In this document: positions 15,013 to 20,074 of the stretch, one piece after another | How positions within the stretch are numbered: the stretch's first letter is position 1 | Layout of the letters: the number at the start of each line of letters is the position of its first letter | Source: an uncultured Eubacterium sp. | Lineage (GTDB): Bacteria > Bacillota > Clostridia > Lachnospirales > Lachnospiraceae | Assembly: GCF_934295145.1 (NCBI RefSeq) | Contig: NZ_CAKRAS010000054.1 | Span: 1-20,074 of the forward strand | DNA: 20,074 nucleotides | Direction of reading: 5' to 3' | Made by a program: the position numbers and the translations under genes | Notes under the pieces: generated by a model | What the model saw: the letters and a program-made list of their open reading frames with translations, nothing else | Database searches by the model: none | What the model was told of the DNA's origin: nothing

Positions 15013-16217
15013 AGCCACTCGCCTCCTGCCAACATATTCGTAAGATATGGATCTGCTCCATAACGCCCCTCCAGATATTGCTTATCATAAGCTGCTGTAC
15101 TATTTACCCGTTCGTTATTTTCTCTACGAATTTCATATAGTGAATATATCTCACTTTCATGCTTTGCATTTTCTGCTGCAAACCAGATTTCATCCCGTCT
15201 AAAAACAGTGTTCTTCATTGTCGTCATATCATGAGACGTAAAAAGTAGCTGTGCTCCATTTTTATTTACATTTCTATTCTTAAACAGGGAAATCACATAC
15301 CGAAGTAACTTAGGATGAAGTTTTGCATCTAATTCATCAATAATTACCAAACGCCCCTCTTGCAGTGCAAGCAAAATCACAGGTAACGCTGCAATCATCT
15401 TCTTGGTTCCATCTGATTCATCACTGAATTTCAATTCATAAATCTTTCCATCTATCATACGTTGCGTATAAAGTTCGCGATTCTCTTCATCATATCTGTA
15501 GCCATTTACATCAATATCAACATCATTAAGTGCCCGAATGATCCTCTTTCGATATATCTCATCATCAGAAAGCATAATCTGTCTGTCAGCAATCGGATTC
15601 GCATAATTTCTGATCATACATGATTCAAACCATTTCTGTACTTCTGTAATTACCGGTATATCATAATTTATTGCTAAAAATGATAAATATGGCATTTTAG
15701 GATTTACTAAACGATTAATCCTGGCTTTGTTGATACTTGCGCCTAATGTAATTGAAGAACCCTCTCGGTCAAAAACCATACCTGTCCGCTTTCCGCCAAT
15801 TGATTTCCAATACAATGATTCTTCAACAACTTCATCACTACATATCGACAAATTATACCGATATTCATTTTTCCCCTGTCTAAAATACACTTCAAATTCA
15901 GTCGGTAATTCTTTGGATAATTCATCAAAACAAAATGGTACCGCACTCACCTTCTGTTGAATGATAACCTTTTCTCTTGTCTTCTCTAACTCATAGATTG
16001 GCTTAACCACAGTAGAAATCAAACAGGAAAGAGCCAACAAAAGATTTGTTTTTCCTCCGCCATTCGGACCATATATGACACCTATCGGAAGAAGCGCATC
16101 CGCTTTTTCGCTTATTAGCAATGAATCTGAAAATTCAGGAATAGATGTTGCCTGAAAATCAAATGTGGTTATCGCTTTATATGATTTAAAATTTTTAAAA
16201 GAAAACTGACACAGCAT
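15009..16217 (-). CDS. AAA family ATPase, RloA-like (AAA_15/AAA_21)
   Basis: An SMC/ABC-type ATPase of 402 aa. MLCQFSFKNFKSYKAI is the classic start. Motifs are Walker A GPNGGGKTN (50-58), signature-like ESDGTKK (267-273), Walker B RLVIIDELD (289-297) and the His-switch TSHD (327-330). Family members act with a second effector gene; RloA-RloB pairs are linked to restriction and other defence loci. All ATPase motifs look intact here although the partner is truncated. I chose the ATG at 16217 because AAGGAGG lies 9 nt upstream; the frame extends 23 codons further into the promoter. An interaction with phage or stress signals is inferred from family context only. Confidence 0.85.
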   Translation of the reverse strand: MLCQFSFKNFKSYKAITTFDFQATSIPEFSDSLLISEKADALLPIGVIYGPNGGGKTNLLLALSCLISTVVKPIYELEKTREKVIIQQKVSAVPFCFDELSKELPTEFEVYFRQGKNEYRYNLSICSDEVVEESLYWKSIGGKRTGMVFDREGSSITLGASINKARINRLVNPKMPYLSFLAINYDIPVITEVQKWFESCMIRNYANPIADRQIMLSDDEIYRKRIIRALNDVDIDVNGYRYDEENRELYTQRMIDGKIYELKFSDESDGTKKMIAALPVILLALQEGRLVIIDELDAKLHPKLLRYVISLFKNRNVNKNGAQLLFTSHDMTTMKNTVFRRDEIWFAAENAKHESEIYSLYEIRRENNERVNSTAAYDKQYLEGRYGADPYLTNMLAGGEWL

Positions 16218-16257
16218 GCTGTTTTTCCTCCTTCTCATATCAATTCCATTTATTTTT

Positions 16258-16286
16258 ATTATATGATTATTATTTCCGTTTTTCAA
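16258..16286 (-). promoter_or_regulatory. Strong sigma-A promoter for the RloA-like ATPase
   Basis: The minus strand has TTGAAA (16281-16286), a 17-bp spacer and perfect TATAAT (16258-16263). This leaves a leader of about 35 nt and supports the ATG at 16217 over the upstream in-frame start. Confidence 0.75.
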
Positions 16287-16370
16287 GTTTTATACTATGT
16301 TTTCAGAAAAAATATTTTTAAAATGATATATAAAAAATCATTTTCCACATTTTATCATTTGCACATACTA

Positions 16371-16411
16371 CATATTCTCACCGCTCTCACCTTTTCCACT
16401 CATCATCAAAA
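16371..16411. repeat. 41-bp direct repeat, copy 1
   Basis: Identical to 18623-18663 except for one base. It contains the last codons of the HEPN gene (FDDEWKR-stop) plus its 3' flank, but here follows the broken end of ugd. It marks a recombination junction. Confidence 0.85.
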
Positions 16412-16926
16412 CTGGCGGAAATTGTCAGAATTAGATTTCATCGTCAGACGGTACACACCGATCACAATCTCTTTTTCCATAGAAGCATCGTAATTATTTT
16501 CATCCTCATACGCATAATATCCGGCCATCTGTAATACACGATCTGCGATAAAATCCTTACGTGTTCTATTGGACTCAACGATGGCAGACATCATATTCTG
16601 CGGTACATCCGCATCACAAGCTCAATTACTGCTTCCACTGCTGATGTATCAAAAAAATTCTTCTTGCTGTCATAATTCGTCGGTGCTGCGATGACCACAT
16701 AATCTGCGTCTTTGTATGCTGCTTCCGCATCCAGCGTAGCTGTCAGATTCAGTTCCTTCTCAGCCAGATATTTTTCAATATAATCATCCTGGATCGGTGA
16801 CTTCTTCTGATTAATCAGTTCCACCTTCTCCGGGATAATATCGACTGCCATAACCTCATGATGCTGAGATAATAGCGTTGCAATTGACAAACCTACATAT
16901 CCTGTTCCTGCTACTGCAATTTTCAT
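16406..16926 (-). pseudogene. ugd: Internally deleted UDP-glucose/nucleotide-sugar 6-dehydrogenase
   Basis: An intact protein (about 390-410 aa) oxidises UDP-glucose to UDP-glucuronate for capsule synthesis. The first 105 codons are normal: MKIAVAGTGYVGLSIATLLS is the NAD-binding GxGYVG fold, then AAPTNYDSKKNFFDTS. At about 16611 the sequence jumps to ADVPQNM, then AIVESNRTRKDFIADRVL and NYDASMEKEIVIGVYRLTMK, which belong near residues 290-350. About 185 codons, including the active-site region, are missing and the frame shifts at the joint. The 3' end is cut after NSDNFRQ at 16412, where the 41-bp repeat begins. The ATG has a weak GGAAG ribosome site. Confidence 0.9.
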
Positions 16927-16963
16927 ACTCTATTACTTCCTTTACCATTTTATTTATTTGCAC

Positions 16964-17004
16964 AAAAATAAGAGCCTCCGGAGGAAATTCCTCATTCTGG
17001 CTCT
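16964..17004 (-). terminator. Intrinsic terminator of the second Rpn gene
   Basis: On the minus strand AGAGCC (16999-17004) pairs with GGCTCT (16971-16976), with an inner GAGGA/TCCTC stem, followed by TATTTTT. It lies about 25 bp after the Rpn stop. Confidence 0.75.
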
Positions 17005-17029
17005 CATTCCTGTTAATTTCAATTTTAAA

Positions 17030-18010
17030 CTACTGCTTTACTGATATTCCTTCTATGCTTAACCATTGTGCAACTGTGTCCATGCTTACTCTTACTGCTT
17101 TGGCAATACTCTCAAGAGACAATCCCATATTTGCCAACTGCAAAGAAGTTTCTTGCTTTTCTTCCATTTTTCCTTCCTTGCGTCCAATCTCAATACCAAT
17201 CTCCCGACCAATTGCCTCCGACTCTTCTCTCTCCATCCTCAGATGTTCTTCCTGATCATACTCAAAAATACTCATTCTCAACACCTCCGCTTTGTTGCGC
17301 TTTAAAAAATCTGCTAAAATGCCATTTTTAATACATTCATTCACGGCCAGCTCCATCGCAGCATCAAAATCCATATACTCCTGATACTTCCGAATCGTAT
17401 CTACAAAAATCATATACTGATGCAAAGTCGGACTCTTTGCTGCCAGTTCCTGGTTATGCCATTCATTGATATTCAGCACTGTAATCTTCAGTTCCAGATC
17501 CGGCTCTCCCGTATGTATCTGATATGCACCTGATAAACGCTGTTCTGACACATCCGGAAGATTCTCCGTTCCATTATAAAACACTACAACCTTCGGTTCT
17601 GGAAGTTCAATCATCTTCCTGCCATACAGATTATCATCCTTGACCAACACCGCATATACACAGGTTACATAAATCAGATTTCGTAACGGCATATTTTTAT
17701 TCACCGTTGACTGATGCTCATACAACAGTAATTGCGATGCGATCACAAACGATACATCATTTCGCATCCCCATGTATGTTGCGTTCTCCAACGTTGTGAT
17801 TTTTAGATCATTCGGATTATCATATTCTGAATCATTCATGGCATTGTACACTTCCAATGCCACCTTGCGGTCATTCAAAAGCATCCGAAATACTCTGTCC
17901 TTGTACTCCCGGCTTGGTTCACCAAGTATCTTCAGGATATCTTTCATAACCTCCTGAATATATTCCGTTGTGATTCCTTCAGTTTTTGTCAACTCTGTCG
18001 TTTTTGCCAT
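17030..18010 (-). CDS. Rpn-family (PDDEXK_2) recombination-promoting nuclease/putative transposase
   Basis: The fuller Rpn copy, 326 aa. The N-terminal segment (about 38-75) has DRVFRMLLND and LEVYNAMNDSEYDNPNDL; the core has YMGMRNDVSFVIASQLLLYE then HQSTVNKNMPLRNLIYVT. Candidate metal-binding residues are Asp85 and Glu98-x-Gln100 of the YEHQ motif. A charged, Gly/Glu/Arg helix (about 255-290) precedes a short HTH-like tail, LSLESIAKAVRVSMDTVAQWL. E. coli Rpn proteins are DNA endonucleases that raise recombination; action here is inferred. The ATG at 18010 follows GGAGGAGG by 7 nt. It stands alone between its promoter and a good terminator and is flanked by Rpn debris and broken sugar genes. 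Confidence 0.87.
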   Translation of the reverse strand: MAKTTELTKTEGITTEYIQEVMKDILKILGEPSREYKDRVFRMLLNDRKVALEVYNAMNDSEYDNPNDLKITTLENATYMGMRNDVSFVIASQLLLYEHQSTVNKNMPLRNLIYVTCVYAVLVKDDNLYGRKMIELPEPKVVVFYNGTENLPDVSEQRLSGAYQIHTGEPDLELKITVLNINEWHNQELAAKSPTLHQYMIFVDTIRKYQEYMDFDAAMELAVNECIKNGILADFLKRNKAEVLRMSIFEYDQEEHLRMEREESEAIGREIGIEIGRKEGKMEEKQETSLQLANMGLSLESIAKAVRVSMDTVAQWLSIEGISVKQ

Positions 18011-18069
18011 CCATTGTCCTCCTCCATATAAACAGAAAGAACAATTGTCGGACTTGCTGTATTCTGCAT

Positions 18070-18098
18070 AAGATATAAATACAATCTGCTACTTACAA
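18070..18098 (-). promoter_or_regulatory. Tentative promoter for the second Rpn gene
   Basis: The minus strand has TTGTAA (18093-18098), a 17-bp spacer and TATCTT (18070-18075). Both boxes are only 4-5 of 6, so this is weak. Confidence 0.35.
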
Positions 18099-18157
18099 CT
18101 AGCTACACCCCCATCGCAAAATTCCTTCTGCCTATTTTTACTTGTTTCCTGAAATTC

Positions 18158-18236
18158 AAGCATTAAGAAATTCTGTCAATAATATTAGAATACAGATCGG
18201 CTTGTGCCAAATATGAATTAAAGAATATTAATGCTT
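18158..18236. repeat. 9-bp inverted repeat in the 18011-18470 gap
   Basis: AAGCATTAA (18158-18166) and TTAATGCTT (18228-18236) are perfect inverted copies 61 bp apart. A small hairpin, TACACTGAGTGTA, follows at about 18236. Otherwise, apart from the fragment at 18262-18321, I see nothing coding between 18011 and 18470. Confidence 0.35.
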
Positions 18237-18261
18237 ACACTGAGTGTAGCATCACAAAGCA

Positions 18262-18321
18262 TATTCGTCAACTATTTTTTGTGTTTATTTGCAGTATTGT
18301 GTTATTTTTAGTCCTCATTTG
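18262..18321 (-). pseudogene. Degenerate copy of the start of the first Rpn gene
   Basis: About 60 bp match 14502-14562, covering the ribosome-site region and first codons (through IVDEY) of the Rpn gene at 13713-14546, at roughly 75-80% identity by eye. The start codon is lost and a stop follows soon after. It shows that the unusual 5' end of that Rpn gene once existed in another copy. Confidence 0.65.
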
Positions 18322-18470
18322 CCTCTGCCAATCCAGAAACATGAGCTGCATTTTCATTATAAAAACCATCCTTGTCAAATCCTACGCAATCCCAAGCACA
18401 ACTTTCTCACCATTTTCATGGTAAGTCCCATTTCTCCTGTATCACAACTCCGTTTAGTCTCTCTGGAACA

Positions 18471-18593
18471 GATACATTCATTCACGACCAGTTCCATCGC
18501 AGCATCAAACTCCATATATTCCTGATACTTCCGAATCGTATCAACAAAAATCATATACTGATGTAAAGTCGGGCTTTTTGCTGCCAGTTCCTG
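18471..18593 (-). pseudogene. Internal fragment of a third Rpn gene
   Basis: The minus strand encodes QELAAKSPTLHQYMIFVDTI then RKYQEYMEFDAAMELVVNECI, 41 codons almost identical to the middle of the Rpn gene at 17030-18010. It begins and ends abruptly, with no start and no nuclease core. It lies 46 bp from the HEPN gene stop. Unlike the 18262-18321 piece, it derives from the other end of the gene and is in the wrong order, so two separate events are likely. Confidence 0.85.
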
Positions 18594-18622
18594 AATGCCA
18601 CCACCAACTTTCTACCGTTATC

Positions 18623-18663
18623 CATATTCCCACCGCTCTCACCTTTTCCACTCATCATCAAAA
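18623..18663. repeat. 41-bp direct repeat, copy 2 (3' end of the HEPN gene)
   Basis: Matches 16371-16411 with one mismatch. Here it is in its native place: the final codons and stop of the HEPN gene plus 16 bp downstream. The two copies are 2252 bp apart in the same orientation. Confidence 0.85.
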
Positions 18664-20021
18664 TCAAGCACCTTCAATGATATTGCTTTTGTGTCTGGGT
18701 TTTTACCATCTTTCTTACTCTCATTAATGCCAATTGCATAGACTAGATACATAAGTGCTTCTCTCGCTAAAACAAGCATACGCATAGTATACTTTTCAAA
18801 CGTACTTTCGTCTAAATGATAAAAATTATCATTCTCTAATTTCAACTCCCCTTCCCATTGCAGCTCATGTATCTTCACAAATTTATGTTCAAGTGCATTT
18901 CGTAGGCTAACAATCTCCTTTTCCGATGGCTTTTCTGCATCACCATAGCAGTCCCAAAATTCTCGATATGTCCAGTACAGTGAAACCAATGCCAAATTAT
19001 CCATTGGATATTTTTCAGATTTAAATACTCTGTTAGCATCTGCTTTTCTCTCAACGAATCCCATCTGCCAAAAATCATTTATAAAATATGCTATCTGATC
19101 AAACATTCCATAAAGAATCTTATATGCCGATTTCAATTGCTCTAATCGAATAGAATAGTTAGAATAATCCAAACCATTTGAAAGCTTTACTCTTTTGTCC
19201 GCATAATGAACTTCACCGGATACTTGTGTGCTTGCAAAACAAAGGTATCGCGAATAAATATATTCTTCCTTTAATTGATTAAGCATCGCAAAATATCTTG
19301 GTGGCTCCCCTCTGGCACTTGTTTCGGATCTAGAACTGATATTGTCCTCTGTATAGTGAGTTATCGTAAGCGGATCATGCGCAAACGCACTCTCTAACGT
19401 CATTGTATCATTCAATGGATTTAAAAAAAGATGATTTTCCAAACACCAATTTCGATATATATATTCTTCATCTTCTCCCAAATCATATTGCTTGAATGTT
19501 ATTTCTGAATTTAAATATTCAACTGGAATCCCTGTCGTATCTGAATATTCTGCCAATATACTCTCAAAAATTTTTCTTGCGTCATCATGAAAATTGGGAT
19601 CTTTCAGATGCATTGCTCTACTCATTCCCTGAAATGCATAACAATGTAATTCTTTATAATGACCACCATCATTCACCATATTCGCTAAGGCAGATAGTGT
19701 TCTGCCATAATTTCCCCATGCCATTGCAAACTGTGGTTGTATATTAATTGCCTCGCGAAATAGTCTTAAAGCTTCGAGAACTCTTCCACAGGAATCAATA
19801 TCATTCGCATAATTGGTTAAAAGCGGTAAAATCAAAAAATTCTCAGACGAATTCTGCATGTAATCTAATGCTTTCCGAAAATACAATAGAGCCAGTTTAC
19901 GATATTCAACAATATCACTATCTAAATAATTCTTGCCTTCTTGGTGCAGCTGATTAGCAAGTTCTCCACATATTGTTCCTAAATAATAAAAAATAGGTGA
20001 ATAATCCAGGGTGAAATCCAT
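18639..20021 (-). CDS. TPR-HEPN protein, LA2681-type, putative RNase toxin or defence effector
   Basis: The N-terminal 170 residues contain TPR-like helices (LLYFRKALDYMQ, TNYANDIDSCGRVLEALRLF, REAINIQPQFAMAWGNYG). The C-terminal region has the layout of LA2681-type HEPN domains, including YSRYLCFASTQVSGEVHYAD and SLRNALEHKF. The latter holds Arg375 and His380 (numbered from the upstream GTG), an R-N-x3-H motif of metal-independent HEPN RNases, so it looks catalytically intact. HEPN domains occur in toxins and phage-defence effectors; the target here is unknown. The ATG at 20021 or GTG at 20024 has only a poor ribosome site, and an in-frame TGA lies 6 codons before the GTG. The protein may therefore be N-terminally shortened. 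No partner gene is visible before the window ends. Confidence 0.75.
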   Translation of the reverse strand: MDFTLDYSPIFYYLGTICGELANQLHQEGKNYLDSDIVEYRKLALLYFRKALDYMQNSSENFLILPLLTNYANDIDSCGRVLEALRLFREAINIQPQFAMAWGNYGRTLSALANMVNDGGHYKELHCYAFQGMSRAMHLKDPNFHDDARKIFESILAEYSDTTGIPVEYLNSEITFKQYDLGEDEEYIYRNWCLENHLFLNPLNDTMTLESAFAHDPLTITHYTEDNISSRSETSARGEPPRYFAMLNQLKEEYIYSRYLCFASTQVSGEVHYADKRVKLSNGLDYSNYSIRLEQLKSAYKILYGMFDQIAYFINDFWQMGFVERKADANRVFKSEKYPMDNLALVSLYWTYREFWDCYGDAEKPSEKEIVSLRNALEHKFVKIHELQWEGELKLENDNFYHLDESTFEKYTMRMLVLAREALMYLVYAIGINESKKDGKNPDTKAISLKVLDFDDEWKR

Positions 20022-20074
20022 CACCTGTCCGGCGTATGGAAATCAATGTTCCGCTTTTTAGGAAATCACGATTC

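Noticed and set aside
13713..18010. Insertion sequences around the Rpn genes
   Set aside because: Although this family is often called putative transposase, I found no terminal inverted repeats or target duplications around either gene.
16978..20074. tRNA gene or phage-type attachment site for the island
   Set aside because: No cloverleaf-like sequence or integrase gene is visible; the only direct repeat is explained by a duplicated gene end.

Overview
The window reads as a piece of a low-to-moderate GC Firmicutes chromosome, most likely a gut Lachnospiraceae (Clostridia). Reasons: strong AGGAGG-type ribosome sites, a YknXYZ/MacAB-like ABC operon with two adaptors, a secreted papain-like protease carrying Listeria-Bacteroides (InlB B) repeats plus C-terminal NGWW repeats, and Rpn-family proteins typical of these genomes. 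Every gene I can support lies on the minus strand, so transcription runs from high to low coordinates throughout.

Region 1 (1-3040) is core metabolism: the start of carB, complete carA and complete serS, each unit with a recognisable promoter or terminator. Region 2 (3041-3308) is non-coding and packed with nested inverted repeats, resembling a MITE or structured RNA. Region 3 (3309-8220) is a four-gene operon: acidic-tailed adaptor, ATPase, second adaptor with a large insert in its coiled-coil hairpin, and MacB/FtsX-type permease. Three 14-bp tandem repeats lie just upstream. Region 4 (8435-12406) is a XRE regulator followed 45 bp later by a 1161-residue secreted modular cysteine protease; one near-consensus promoter precedes the regulator.

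Region 5 (12429-20074) is AT-rich accessory DNA. It holds an unrecognised two-gene operon with a 21-bp palindromic operator candidate, an Rpn nuclease-like gene lacking its N-terminal segment, a RloA-like AAA ATPase whose overlapping RloB partner is cut to 55 codons, a fuller Rpn gene, and a TPR-HEPN (LA2681-type) gene with an RNALEH putative RNase motif. Between them lie remnants: the tail of rmlB (dTDP-glucose 4,6-dehydratase), an internally deleted ugd (UDP-glucose dehydrogenase), and Rpn fragments. A 41-bp direct repeat brackets about 2.2 kb and fuses the ugd remnant to a second copy of the HEPN gene's 3' end. I read this as a defence-type island eroded by deletion and recombination next to, or inserted into, a former polysaccharide locus. 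The best candidates for something undescribed are the 12429-13596 gene pair, the HEPN gene, and the orphaned ATPase.
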